A stretch of 64,000 bases of DNA from an uncultured Erythrobacter sp. (GTDB taxonomy: Bacteria; Pseudomonadota; Alphaproteobacteria; Sphingomonadales; Sphingomonadaceae), in contig CAJXJR010000005.1 of the NCBI GenBank assembly GCA_913055155.1, positions 145,704 through 209,703 of the forward strand, given 5' to 3'. Within the stretch, counting starts at the first letter, position 1; each line of letters opens with the position of its first letter. A program made the position numbers and the translations under genes. A model generated the notes under the pieces. The model was not told the origin of the DNA. It searched no databases and saw nothing but the letters and a program-made list of their open reading frames with translations. Positions 16,487 through 25,256 of the stretch are shown here, one piece after another.

Positions 16487-18279
16487 TACAGCGCGTCCAG
16501 CCGATCCTGGTAGGCCTCGCGGATCTGCATGCGGCGAATCTTCATCGTGGGCGTCATCATGTTGTTCTCGACACTGAAAGGTTCGTCCGCCAGCACGAAC
16601 TTGCGGATCTTCTCGATCACCGACAGGTCCTGGTTGGTGCGGTCGATCGCTGCCTTGATCGCGGCCCGGAAGGCGGGCAGGTCCTGCAGCGCGGTCATGT
16701 CGAACTTCTCGTCGTTGTCGCGTGCCCACTGCACTGCCCATTCGACATCGGGCACGATCAGCGCGACCATGTAGGGGCGCTTGTCGCCCGAGACCATCGC
16801 CTGGCTGATTTCCGGCTGCAGCGTGAGCATGCCTTCCAGCTTCTGCGGCGCGACATTGTCGCCCTTGTCGTTGACGATGATGTCCTTCTTGCGGTCGGTG
16901 ATCTTGATCCGGCCCTTCTGGTCGAGGTGACCGACATCGCCGGTGTGCAGCCAACCGTCGTGGAGGGCATTTTCCGTGTCCTGCGGGCGTTGCCAGTAGC
17001 CCTTCATCACCAGCTCGCCGCGCACCAGGATCTCGCCGTCTTCGGCAATCTTCACTTCCACCCCGCGCAACGGCGGGCCCACGGTGTCGAGCTTGATGCC
17101 CGCGCTGGGATAGTTGCAGGCGATCACCGGCGCGCTTTCGGTCTGGCCATAGCCTTGCAGCATGGTGAGCCCCATGGCCGAGAAGAAGCCGCCCACTTCG
17201 GGGTTGAGCGGTGCGCCGCCCGATACCAGCGCCTTGATCCGACCGCCGAACCGCTGGCGGATCTTGGGCCGCAGGGTGGCGGTGAGCAGCATTTCGTCGG
17301 GCTTGGTCAGCAATCCTGCACGCCCTGTCGATTGTCTTTCCCCAAGCCGCAAGGCGCGGCCGAGCAGGAAATTGGCGAGCTTGCCCTGTTTCTCGATGGC
17401 CTTGATCATCTTGCCGCGCAGCACTTCGAACAGGCGCGGGACCACCACCATGATGGTCGGTTGCGCTTCCTCGAGGTTGGTCGAAAGCTTGTCCAGCCCT
17501 TCGGAGAACCAGATGTCGGCGCCAAGGCCCAGCGGCAGGAAGAAGCCTGCCGTGTGTTCGAAGGCATGGCTGAGCGGCAGGAACGATAGGAACCTTTCCT
17601 CCTCCCAGCCGAAATCGTGTTCGATCACGTGCGCGGCGGCAGCGACGTTGTGCAGGATTGCGCCGTGGTGCAGCATCACCCCGCGCGGGGCGCCGCTGGT
17701 GCCGCTGGTGTAGATGATGCAGGCCAGGTCGTCGCGGGTGACAGGCGCCATGCGCACCTCCACCGCCTTGCGTGCGGCCACGGGATCACCGGCGGTCATG
17801 TCTGCCCACTTGTGCAGGTCGAACGATCCCGACTGCGCCGTGGAGATGCCCTCCATGACGATCACGTGCCGCGCCTTGTCGATTTCCATCAGCGCGGGGA
17901 ACAGCGGCTGCGCCAGCTTGCTGTTGGAGACGAACACGGCGCTGGCGCCCGAATCGTTCAGGATATGCTCGTGATCGCGCTGGGTATTGGTGGTGTAGGC
18001 TGGCGTGGTCACGCAGCCGGCGGCCATGATGGCAAGGTCGGCGATGCACCATTCCGGGCGATTTTCGGAAACGATCACCACCCGGTCCCCGTCGCGCAGG
18101 CCCATCTTGCGCAGGTTTTCGGCCAGCAGGCAGACCTGTTTCGCGGCCTCGGCATAGGAGATGGAGGTCCAGGTACCGTCGATCTTGGCCGTCAGGAACG
18201 GCTTGTCGCCCTGTTCGTCAGCGCGCTGCAGGAACAGCGAGACGAGATTGGGGGCGTTGTCGATATCGGCAAGTTCCAC
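16483..18279 (-). CDS. Long-chain acyl-CoA synthetase (AMP-forming)
   Basis: A 598-residue adenylate-forming enzyme that activates long-chain fatty acids to acyl-CoA through an acyl-AMP. The P-loop reads CIIYTSGTSGAPRGVML (about residue 180). The central motif is LQGYGQTESAPVI, and the hinge with the catalytic region is LHTGDVGHLDQKGRIKITDR. Length and the long insertions match the eukaryote-like FadD15/FAA family rather than E. coli FadD. The GTG start at 18279 has a GGGAGA ribosome site 8 bases upstream. It diverges from the gamma-glutamyltransferase gene. Confidence 0.93.
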   Translation of the reverse strand: MELADIDNAPNLVSLFLQRADEQGDKPFLTAKIDGTWTSISYAEAAKQVCLLAENLRKMGLRDGDRVVIVSENRPEWCIADLAIMAAGCVTTPAYTTNTQRDHEHILNDSGASAVFVSNSKLAQPLFPALMEIDKARHVIVMEGISTAQSGSFDLHKWADMTAGDPVAARKAVEVRMAPVTRDDLACIIYTSGTSGAPRGVMLHHGAILHNVAAAAHVIEHDFGWEEERFLSFLPLSHAFEHTAGFFLPLGLGADIWFSEGLDKLSTNLEEAQPTIMVVVPRLFEVLRGKMIKAIEKQGKLANFLLGRALRLGERQSTGRAGLLTKPDEMLLTATLRPKIRQRFGGRIKALVSGGAPLNPEVGGFFSAMGLTMLQGYGQTESAPVIACNYPSAGIKLDTVGPPLRGVEVKIAEDGEILVRGELVMKGYWQRPQDTENALHDGWLHTGDVGHLDQKGRIKITDRKKDIIVNDKGDNVAPQKLEGMLTLQPEISQAMVSGDKRPYMVALIVPDVEWAVQWARDNDEKFDMTALQDLPAFRAAIKAAIDRTNQDLSVIEKIRKFVLADEPFSVENNMMTPTMKIRRMQIREAYQDRLDALY

Positions 18280-18403
18280 GCGAAGATTCTCCCTGCGTCC
18301 GGTTGGGTCCGGCCCTGTGTCCGTCCAGAGAGTTAGGCGGCACGGGCGCGGGGGGCAAGTCTGCTGCGTTGCCAGAGCGGCCTGCCATGCTAAGAGCAGC
18401 GCC

Positions 18404-20131
18404 ATGTCGCTAACCCGCTTTTGTAGCGCCGCCCTTGCGTTGGTGCTGGCCGCTTGCACGCCCCTTTCCACCCCTGTCGACACGGCCCCTGCCACGCCTG
18501 CCCACATCGCGGCAGTGGAGCCTTTCGTGATCGCGGCCAATCCGCTGGCGGCCCGAGCCGGGATGGAGGTGCTCGAACGCGGCGGCAACACGGCGGACGC
18601 GGCGCTGGCGGTGCAGGCCATGCTCTCGCTGGTCGAGCCGCAGAGTTCGGGCATGGGTGGCGGGGCCTTCCTCACCTATTTCGACGCCGCCAGCGGCGAG
18701 GTGATTATCTACGACGGGCGCGAGACCGCCCCGGCGCAGGCCAGCCGCACGATGTTCCTCGACAACAGCGGGCAGCCGCTGGGTTACCGCGATGCCGTGG
18801 TGAGCGGGCGGGCGACCGGCGTGCCCGGCGCCGTTGCGGCGCTGGCCATGCTGCACGAAGAGCACGGCGCCTTGCCGTGGGACGGCCTGTTCGACGCCGC
18901 GATCGAGACGGCAGAGGACGGCTTCATCATCAGCCCGCGGCTGGGGCGGTTCCTGGGAATCGACTTCCCGCAGCTCTCGCAGCCCGATGCAGCTGCCTAT
19001 TTCGCGCGGGCAGACGGCACGCGCAAGCAGGCGGGCGACCGCTTGCGCAACCCTGAATATGCGGATTTCCTGCGCCGCCTGTCCACCCAGGGTACAGATG
19101 CGCTCTACAAGGGCAGCACGGCCGCACGGATCGTGCAGCGCACGCGCGCCGCGCCGCGCGGCGGCACCATGACCATGACGGACCTTGCCAACTATCGCCC
19201 CGTGCGTCGCCAGCCGGTGTGCAACCCGTGGCGCGAATACCGCGTCTGCGCGCCGCCCCCGCCATCCAGCGGCGCGGCGATGCTCGAACTGCTGGCCTTG
19301 CTGGAGCGGACCGATATCGCTTCGCGCGGCCCGGACGATCCGCAGGCCTGGTACCTGTTCGCCGAGGCGAGCCGCCTGATGTACGCAGACCGCGACGCCT
19401 ATTTCGGCGACGGCGACTTTGTCGACGTGCCGGTGGCGGGCCTGCTAGACCCGGCCTACCTCGATGCGCGTGCGGCGCTGATCGGGCCGCGCGCCGCCGC
19501 CGAGGTTTCGCCGGGCCAGCCGGCGGGCGCGCCGCTGGCGATGGAAGACCTGACGCACGAGCCGGCGGGCACCTCGCACTTCATCGTGCGCGACCGGCAC
19601 GGCAACGTGCTGTCGATCACCACCACGGTGGAATCGATCTTCGGTACCGGGCGCATGGTCGACGGCTTCTTCCTCAATAACCAACTGACCGATTTTGCCT
19701 TCAACCCCTTTCAGCCGAACGGCGATCTGGCACCCAATGCCGTGGCGCCGGGCAAGCGTCCGCGCAGTTCGATGGTGCCGCTGATCCTGCTCGATGCCGA
19801 AGGGAATTTTGCCGGCGCCATCGGCTCTGCGGGTGGCAATTCGATTCCCGCCTATGTCGGCAAGACGCTGGTGGCGGCGGTCGACTGGAGCCTGCCGATG
19901 CAGCAGGCGCTGGCACAGCCGAACCTCGTCGCGCGCGGCAATCGCATCGGCGGCGAAGTGAGCGCGTTCGACCCGGCGATCGTCGAAGGCCTGGCCGAGC
20001 GCGGGATCGACCTGGTGCCCGGGCAAGGCGAGGATTCGGGTGTGCACGCGGTGCTGATCCGCGAGGGTGGCCGCGTGGACGGCGGCTATGATCCGCGGCG
20101 CGAAGGCGTGGTGCTGATCGGTACGCCTTAG
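18404..20131 (+). CDS. ggt: Gamma-glutamyltransferase (lipoprotein)
   Basis: A 575-residue enzyme that cleaves the gamma-glutamyl bond of glutathione and transfers or hydrolyses it. A lipobox (LVLAACTP) gives a lipid anchor at Cys18, so it acts at the periplasmic face or outer membrane. The self-cleavage site is visible: Thr390 in EPAGTSHFIV becomes the N-terminal nucleophile of the small subunit. The large subunit begins with EPFVIAANPLAARAGMEVL, and the oxyanion glycines lie in GSAGGNS. The PRSSMVPLI motif is present. It converges with pyrD, 7 bases apart. Confidence 0.95.
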   Translation: MSLTRFCSAALALVLAACTPLSTPVDTAPATPAHIAAVEPFVIAANPLAARAGMEVLERGGNTADAALAVQAMLSLVEPQSSGMGGGAFLTYFDAASGEVIIYDGRETAPAQASRTMFLDNSGQPLGYRDAVVSGRATGVPGAVAALAMLHEEHGALPWDGLFDAAIETAEDGFIISPRLGRFLGIDFPQLSQPDAAAYFARADGTRKQAGDRLRNPEYADFLRRLSTQGTDALYKGSTAARIVQRTRAAPRGGTMTMTDLANYRPVRRQPVCNPWREYRVCAPPPPSSGAAMLELLALLERTDIASRGPDDPQAWYLFAEASRLMYADRDAYFGDGDFVDVPVAGLLDPAYLDARAALIGPRAAAEVSPGQPAGAPLAMEDLTHEPAGTSHFIVRDRHGNVLSITTTVESIFGTGRMVDGFFLNNQLTDFAFNPFQPNGDLAPNAVAPGKRPRSSMVPLILLDAEGNFAGAIGSAGGNSIPAYVGKTLVAAVDWSLPMQQALAQPNLVARGNRIGGEVSAFDPAIVEGLAERGIDLVPGQGEDSGVHAVLIREGGRVDGGYDPRREGVVLIGTP

Positions 20132-20138
20132 GGTTCGT

Positions 20139-21176
20139 TCAGTCGCCTTCGGTCCCCACCGCCTCGGCAATCGAGGCAAAGCCGTCGCGGCGCATCAGCT
20201 GTTCCAGGCCTTCGCAAATGTCCTTGGCGATTCCCGGCCCGCGATAGGTCATGGCGCTGTACAGTTGCACCAGGCTGGCCCCGGCACGGATGCGCTCCCA
20301 CGCATCTTCGGCGGTGGCGATGCCACCCACGCCGACCAGCGGAATGGCGCCACCCGAGGCCTTGCGGAACTGTCGCAGGATATCGAGCGCCAGCGGTTTC
20401 AAAGGTGCGCCCGAGAGCCCGCCGGCCTCGTCTGCGTGGGCCGATGCAAGATCGGGCCGCGAAATGGTGGTGTTGGCAACGATCAGCGCGCCAAGCTGCT
20501 TGTCGATGGCGATACGGGTGATCGCCTCGACGTCGGCGCCCTGCAGGTCGGGCGCGACTTTCAGGAACACCGGAGGCCCGTCCGTCCCGCGCGCTTCCAG
20601 CACCCCGTCGAGCAGCTCCACCAGCGCACCTACATCCTGCAAGGCGCGCAGGCCCGGCGTGTTGGGGCTGGAGATATTGACCGCCAGATAGGTGGCCAGC
20701 GGCGCCATGATCCGCGTCATCGCGGCATAATCGGCAATGCGATCCTCGCTATCCTTGTTGGCGCCGATGTTGATGCCCAAAACGCCCGCGCGATTGCCAC
20801 GCGCCGCGATCCGCGCTGCGGCGGCTTCGGCCCCGCCGTTGTTGAACCCCATGCGATTGATCACCGCGCGGTCTTCTTCCAGCCGGAACAACCGCGGCTT
20901 CGGGTTGCCCGGCTGCGGGCGCGGGGTGATGGAGCCGACTTCGACGAAACCGAAACCCAGCCCCAGCAGCGCATCGGCCACTTCGGCATCCTTGTCGAAC
21001 CCGGCAGCCATGCCCAGGGGATTGGGGAAGGTGATGCCTGCGACCTGCGTCTGCAGCGGCCCGCCGGGCGCGAAGGGCTTGCCTGCGGGCATGGTTTTCA
21101 GGGCCTTGATGGCCAGCCCGTGGGCGCGTTCGGCATCGAGCATGAACAGGGCCGGTCGGATCAGCGAATAAAGCAT
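20139..21176 (-). CDS. pyrD: Dihydroorotate dehydrogenase (quinone), class 2
   Basis: A 345-residue FMN enzyme of de novo pyrimidine synthesis that passes electrons to ubiquinone. The N-terminal amphipathic helix of class 2 enzymes (SLIRPALFMLDAERAHGLAI) is present, which docks it to the inner membrane. FMN and substrate motifs include NPLGMAAGFDKDAE, VEVGSITPRPQPGNPKPR, and the active-site region LAVNISSPNTPGLR. VGVGGIATAEDA lies near the C-terminus. Length is typical. It is monocistronic and convergent with ggt. Confidence 0.97.
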   Translation of the reverse strand: MLYSLIRPALFMLDAERAHGLAIKALKTMPAGKPFAPGGPLQTQVAGITFPNPLGMAAGFDKDAEVADALLGLGFGFVEVGSITPRPQPGNPKPRLFRLEEDRAVINRMGFNNGGAEAAAARIAARGNRAGVLGINIGANKDSEDRIADYAAMTRIMAPLATYLAVNISSPNTPGLRALQDVGALVELLDGVLEARGTDGPPVFLKVAPDLQGADVEAITRIAIDKQLGALIVANTTISRPDLASAHADEAGGLSGAPLKPLALDILRQFRKASGGAIPLVGVGGIATAEDAWERIRAGASLVQLYSAMTYRGPGIAKDICEGLEQLMRRDGFASIAEAVGTEGD

Positions 21177-21266
21177 GGCAATCCCCTTGGCAGCATGGTG
21201 GCCTGCCGCGCAATCCCTTGCGGACCTCGAGCCCGCGGCAATCCTTTGCTGACCGAGCGCCAGATC

Positions 21267-21434
21267 ATGCCATCAACAGCGCCTAAACCGCCGGAATGGC
21301 GTCTTCTTACAATTGCCTCGAGCAAGAATCGTTTATCTATCGCCCCGCGACCCGAAGGGCTCGAAGCGTTTTGCGCGACGAGTTCTCTACTTTAACAGGG
21401 CGGCTTTCCCAGGGGGATGGCCGCCCTCTTTTTT
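21267..21434 (+). ncRNA. Possible small RNA (or 42-residue ORF) with its own terminator
   Basis: A strong plus-strand terminator at 21397-21434 has no plus-strand gene before it; the last one (ggt) ends 1.27 kb upstream with pyrD antisense between. Directly before the stem a 42-codon frame runs from ATG 21267 to TAA 21395. Its codons (CCA, TCA, ACA, TTA, CTA, TCT) are unlike the GC-rich neighbours and no good ribosome site is visible, so a non-coding transcript is preferred. The 5' end is unknown and the start given is arbitrary. It matches no RNA family I can recall. Confidence 0.4.
21397..21434 (+). terminator. Intrinsic terminator without an annotated upstream gene
   Basis: AGGGCGGC pairs with GCCGCCCT across a 15-base loop, followed by C and six T. 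Strong by pattern. Confidence 0.85.
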
Positions 21435-21520
21435 GCGACACCGTTCGCGTTACAGGGCCTTTCGCTGACAGGCGGCATGGCTTAGGGCACCGGGGACCTG
21501 TTTCAACGAGGACCTCCCCC

Positions 21521-23329
21521 ATGATCCGCACCCCGTTCCGCCTTGCCCTGTGCGCCTCCAGCGCGCTGGCGCTGGCAGCCTGTGCCTCCACTCCGGCAGC
21601 GCAAGGCCCCGATTTCGCCCTGCTCGAAGAGCCGGTTCCGGCAGATATCAATACCTTCTTCGAAGACTACAACCAGGCGCAGCTGGCGCTCTCGCCGCAG
21701 ACCAAGGCCTATCGCGGCATCCGCGACGAGGACTATAGCCTGTGGACCGACCAGAGCGACGCGGCCCGCGATGCCCGCGACGAGCTGCGGATTGTCTGGC
21801 TGGAGCGCATGCGCGAAGGCTATGACTACGACAGTCTCTCGCCCGAAGACCAGCTGTCCTACCGCCTTTTCGAAGCCACTGCGCAACGCGCCGCCCTGCT
21901 CGATCCGTTCGAGGATTACGGCTGGGACTTCGACCAGATGAATGGCGAGCAAAGTGGCATACCCGCTTTCCTCATCAACACCCACGCCGTGCTGAACGCC
22001 GACCATGCGCGCGCCTACATCCAGCGTATCGAAGGGATCGAAGGCCTGCTCGATACGCTGATCGCACGCTCGGCCGAGCGTGCCGATAATGGCGTGATGC
22101 CGCCCGACTGGGTCTACCCCTATGTCATCAGCGACATTCGCAACCTGCTGGATGCGGGCGTGAACAATGCCGTGCTGGAGGACTTCCGTAGCGAGGTGGA
22201 TGCGCTGGACCTGCCCGAGGGCGAACGTGCCATGCTGATCGCCGAGGCCGCGGTGGCCTGGCAAGGCAAGGCCGTGCCCGCGTTCACCCGCTTGCTGGCC
22301 GAGATGGAGCGGCAGCAGGCCATGGCTCCCACCGATGACGGCATCTGGCGCTTCCCTCAAGGCGCGCAATATTACGATGCGCTGCTGGAATATTACACCA
22401 CCACCGACCTGACGGCGGAGCAGATCCACCAGATCGGCCTCGACCAGGTGGAGCGAATCCACGGCGAGATGCGGCAGATCATGCAGCAGGTTGGCTTCGA
22501 AGGGACCTTGCGCGAATTCTTCGAATTCACGCGCAACGATCCACAGTTCTACCACACCAGCCGCGAGGATTACCTGGCCGAAGTGGACAGCGTGATCCGG
22601 GCGATGGAAGCGCGCCTGCCCGACTACTTCATCACCCTGCCGCAGTATGACCTGCAGGTGAAGCCGGTGGAGGCGTTCCGCGAACAGAGCGCGGGCAAGG
22701 CATTCTACCAGTCGCCCGCCACCGACGGTTCGCGGCCCGGCACCTATTACGTCAACCTCTATGACCTGAATGCCATGAGCCGCAACGAGCTGGAGGCGCT
22801 GGCCTATCACGAGGCGGTGCCCGGCCATCACATGCAGCGCGGTATCCAGACCGGGCTGGGCGACCTGCCGCCGTTCCGCCGCTATGGCGGGTTCACCGCC
22901 TATACCGAAGGCTGGGGCCTCTATTCGGAGGAGCTGGCCAGGGACATGGGCTTCTACACCGATCCCTATTCCGATTTCGGCCGCCTGCAGATGGAGCTGT
23001 GGCGCGCGGCGCGGCTGGTGGTGGACACCGGCATCCACCACAAGCGCTGGAGCCGCGAGGAAGCGATCGCCTACCTGCAGGCCAATACGCCCAATCCCGA
23101 ACCGGACATTCGCAAGGCGATCGAGCGCTATATCGTCTATCCTGGCCAGGCGACCGCCTACATGATCGGCAAGCTGAAGATCATGGAACTGCGCCAGCGC
23201 GCGCAGCAGGCGCTGGGCGACGATTTCGACATTCGGCAGTTCCACGAAGTGGTGCTGGCCAACGGCCCGGTGCCGCTATCCATCCTTGAAGAACAGGTGG
23301 ATGCATGGATTGCCACGCAGCAGAGCTGA
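21521..23329 (+). CDS. DUF885 family lipoprotein, putative zinc peptidase
   Basis: A 602-residue protein with a lipobox (LALAACAST, Cys22) and an otherwise soluble helical fold. The DUF885 signature YHEAVPGHHMQ near residue 430 provides the HExxxH-like metal ligands, with downstream glutamates in YTEGWGLYSEELARDMG. Family members are regarded as metallopeptidases; few have been assayed. The lipid anchor predicts a periplasmic location. It follows the terminated small transcript by about 90 bases and is not overlapped by other genes. Confidence 0.88.
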   Translation: MIRTPFRLALCASSALALAACASTPAAQGPDFALLEEPVPADINTFFEDYNQAQLALSPQTKAYRGIRDEDYSLWTDQSDAARDARDELRIVWLERMREGYDYDSLSPEDQLSYRLFEATAQRAALLDPFEDYGWDFDQMNGEQSGIPAFLINTHAVLNADHARAYIQRIEGIEGLLDTLIARSAERADNGVMPPDWVYPYVISDIRNLLDAGVNNAVLEDFRSEVDALDLPEGERAMLIAEAAVAWQGKAVPAFTRLLAEMERQQAMAPTDDGIWRFPQGAQYYDALLEYYTTTDLTAEQIHQIGLDQVERIHGEMRQIMQQVGFEGTLREFFEFTRNDPQFYHTSREDYLAEVDSVIRAMEARLPDYFITLPQYDLQVKPVEAFREQSAGKAFYQSPATDGSRPGTYYVNLYDLNAMSRNELEALAYHEAVPGHHMQRGIQTGLGDLPPFRRYGGFTAYTEGWGLYSEELARDMGFYTDPYSDFGRLQMELWRAARLVVDTGIHHKRWSREEAIAYLQANTPNPEPDIRKAIERYIVYPGQATAYMIGKLKIMELRQRAQQALGDDFDIRQFHEVVLANGPVPLSILEEQVDAWIATQQS

Positions 23330-23405
23330 TGCGATAGAGGCGCGATGTCGCCACGATACAATGGGGATGCGCCCGCTGCGGCTATGCAACGACCCATGGC
23401 CTCAA

Positions 23406-23428
23406 GGATGATTGCGTCGCGATCATCC
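23406..23428. promoter_or_regulatory. Palindrome upstream of the AraC-type regulator
   Basis: GGATGAT (23406-23412) and ATCATCC (23422-23428) are perfect arms. With the inner bases they form a 23-base palindrome around a central T with one mismatched pair. Size and place suit an autoregulatory operator, or a hairpin in the leader. Confidence 0.4.
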
Positions 23429-23475
23429 CTGTGGCCAGCGGGGTCGCATGGTGCACGGGTCGCACGCGGTGCGCC

Positions 23476-24342
23476 ATGCCACCCCCCTTCAGGCTGACAT
23501 ATCACGATCCCCCGCCCTCGCTGGCGCGCCACCTGATGGTGTTGTTCGAGTTTTCGACTGACATTCCCTACATTGAGGACCTGCAGCCCGGCGGCCTTGG
23601 CCAGTTCGTGCTGTTCCCGCGCGGGCACGGCAGTACCGTGCTGGCCGGCAAGCCGCAGAAGATCGAGGCGAAGGCACATATCATGAGCGGCTTTTCGGTC
23701 GCCGCGCCGTTCACGATGTACGGCCCATGGGCCGCCATCGGCGCCTCGCTGTCGCCGCTCGGCTGGGCGGCGCTGACCGGCGTGCCTGCAAGCGACTATG
23801 TCGACAGGTTCGTGCCGGTCGGCGACCTGCTGGGCGCGGAGGCGAAGGTGTTCACCGAAGACCTGAGCGCGCGCTATTGCGATGGTGAGATTTCGGGCGA
23901 AGAAGCCTGCCACGAGATCGTGCAGTGGATCGCACCCCGGCTTGGCACGATCCCGCCGCGGCACGAGAACCTGATGGAGGCAACCATCGGCTGGCTGGGC
24001 AGCTCGCTCAGCCCCGATCTCGACCTGCTGTTTCCCCGGCTCGACTATTCGCGGCGGCAGGCGGAGAGACTGGTGGAGCGTTATTTCGGGCTTCCCCCGG
24101 CAGCGCTGGCGCGCAAGTTCCGGGCGCTGCGGTCGGCGGCCTTGCTGGCGCAGGACGAATTGAGCGATGCCGACGAAGCCGCGCTGGCGGATGCCTTCTA
24201 CGACCAGCCGCACATGGTCCATGAAATCAGGCGCTTCTGCGGCTATACGCCCACGCGCCTGGGCGGCGATGGCCAGCCGATCCTGAAGACCCTGCTGCAA
24301 CTGAAGAACTACACCCGCCTGCAGGAATTCAGGGCCTCTTAG
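23476..24342 (+). CDS. AraC family transcriptional regulator
   Basis: A 288-residue regulator. The N-terminal half (residues about 1-160) is a beta-rich sensing domain with an early FRLTYHDPPPSLARHLM segment. The C-terminal third has an AraC-like two-helix-turn-helix domain: first helix pair LDYSRRQAERLVERYFGLPP, then DQPHMVHEIRRFCGYTPTRLG. The second unit is the better conserved. ATG 23476 was chosen; a GTG at 23431 would add 15 residues. It is followed immediately after the stop codon by the structured repeat. Target genes are unknown. Confidence 0.85.
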   Translation: MPPPFRLTYHDPPPSLARHLMVLFEFSTDIPYIEDLQPGGLGQFVLFPRGHGSTVLAGKPQKIEAKAHIMSGFSVAAPFTMYGPWAAIGASLSPLGWAALTGVPASDYVDRFVPVGDLLGAEAKVFTEDLSARYCDGEISGEEACHEIVQWIAPRLGTIPPRHENLMEATIGWLGSSLSPDLDLLFPRLDYSRRQAERLVERYFGLPPAALARKFRALRSAALLAQDELSDADEAALADAFYDQPHMVHEIRRFCGYTPTRLGGDGQPILKTLLQLKNYTRLQEFRAS

Positions 24343-24605
24343 TTTTTCGCACCGGCCTCCGCCGGAGCGTCCTCGGTGCTATTCCCTTCACTCGGCTTCG
24401 CCTTCGTTTCGGGGCACCTGCGGGCTGCGCGTTCGCTTGCTGTCGGTCGCTGGTCGCTCCCGAGGCCAGCAAAGGTGCTGATGGGAAGTGCAAGTATCGG
24501 CGCCTGAAAGGCGACGACAGCCCGCGACTGCGGGCCGGCCGGTAGGCCGAAAGCCAAGCAGCGCGGACGCGCTGCGCCCGGCGCTTGAGGGAACCAACAA
24601 GAAAT
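24343..24605 (+). repeat. Structured dispersed repeat, copy A
   Basis: A 263-base element beginning TTTTTCGCACC directly after the AraC stop codon and ending GGCGCTTGAGG...CAACAA. It matches copy B (45316-45564) throughout in the same orientation. Five hairpins are kept: 24352-24365 (loop CTCC), 24501-24513 (loop TGAAA), 24520-24535 (loop GACT), 24536-24549 (loop GGTA), and 24558-24575 (loop GGAC). Several stems differ from copy B by paired changes while the loops are kept. Open frames on either strand are rejected as genes because it is the pairing, not the reading frame, that is preserved. Not a known family to me. Confidence 0.8.
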
Positions 24606-24608
24606 CCA

Positions 24609-24738
24609 CGCGCTGCGTCTAGCAGCGCGCAAGGCCGAACGGCCGCCCGCAGCCGCCCCGCAGCGAAGCGGAGGGATTCAGGCGAGGATAGCCAAGTGAG
24701 CGGACGCGAAAGCCGGCGCTTGAGGCCCAACAGGAAAT
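24609..24738 (+). repeat. Degenerate partial repeat next to copy A
   Basis: Bases 24690-24738 repeat the end of the element (AGCCAAG, GCGGACGCG, GGCGCTTGAGG, CAACAGGAAAT) and are preceded by a perfect 8-base hairpin at 24609-24629 (CGCGCTGC/GCAGCGCG) and a GGCC-GAAC-GGCC hairpin at 24633-24644. The internal hairpin of the repeat end is decayed here. With copy A it fills the roughly 500-base gene-free stretch before the suf operon. Confidence 0.6.
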
Positions 24739-24797
24739 GCTAACGACTCGCAACAGGCAGAAATGGCTTGATTCCGCTGTTCCGGCGAATAGATGCC

Positions 24798-24822
24798 CAA
24801 TTGGAACGAATTGGTCCAATTT
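24798..24822. promoter_or_regulatory. Dyad operators before the suf operon
   Basis: CCAATTGG (24798-24805) and AATTGGTCCAATT (24810-24822) are two palindromes sharing the half-site AATTGG, 18 bases before the Rrf2 gene. TTGATT about 30 bases further upstream may be a -35. Autoregulation by the Rrf2 protein is the simplest reading. Confidence 0.5.
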
Positions 24823-24839
24823 AGAGCTGTAGCCCCAGG

Positions 24840-25256
24840 ATGAGACTGTCCAACCTTGCAGACTATGCCGTCGTCACGATGAGCCAGGCCGCGCGCCATT
24901 GCGGCGGCGGGCGCACGTCCGCGGCGGAACTGGCCGAGGAAACCGGCCTGCCGGCGCCCACTGTGCAGAAGGTCGTCAGCAAGCTGACGGCGGCCGGACT
25001 GCTGCGCTCCACACGTGGTGCGGGCGGCGGGCTGCAACTGGCGCGCCCGGCGGCGGCAATCAGCCTGGCCGATATCGTCGAAGCGGTGGAGGGGCCGATC
25101 GCGCTCACCTCCTGCGTCGACGAAGGACGGCATGACTGTGCGCTTGAAGGCAGTTGCTCGGTACAACCGCACTGGCCGATCGTGAACAAGGCTTTGCGCA
25201 GCGCACTGGCGGATGTCTCGCTGGTGCAGCTGGCACAAACGGAAGAACTGGCATGA
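24840..25256 (+). CDS. Rrf2 family SUF-system regulator
   Basis: A 138-residue DNA-binding protein. The N-terminal winged helix ([38 protein letters not shown]) is typical of Rrf2/IscR. Three cysteines follow in [16 protein letters not shown] (about residues 91-106), the arrangement that binds an Fe-S cluster in this family. It therefore probably senses Fe-S status and adjusts transcription of the operon it leads. Its stop overlaps the sufB start (ATGA). The paired palindromes at 24798-24822 are likely binding sites. Confidence 0.92.
   Translation: MRLSNLADYAVVTMSQAARHCGGGRTSAAELAEETGLPAPTVQKVVSKLTAAGLLRSTRGAGGGLQLARPAAAISLADIVEAVEGPIALTSCVDEGRHDCALEGSCSVQPHWPIVNKALRSALADVSLVQLAQTEELA

Noticed and set aside
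24388..24609. Minus-strand open frame in repeat copy A resembling one in copy B (45352-45588), sharing the string GFRPTGR
   Set aside because: Similarity follows from the repeat DNA. Differences between copies preserve stem pairing rather than reading frame, no ribosome site is present, and composition is unlike real proteins here.
24343..24839. CRISPR array or insertion sequence in the gene-free stretch before suf
   Set aside because: Repeats are not short and evenly spaced, there are no spacers, and no transposase frame or terminal inverted repeat is visible.
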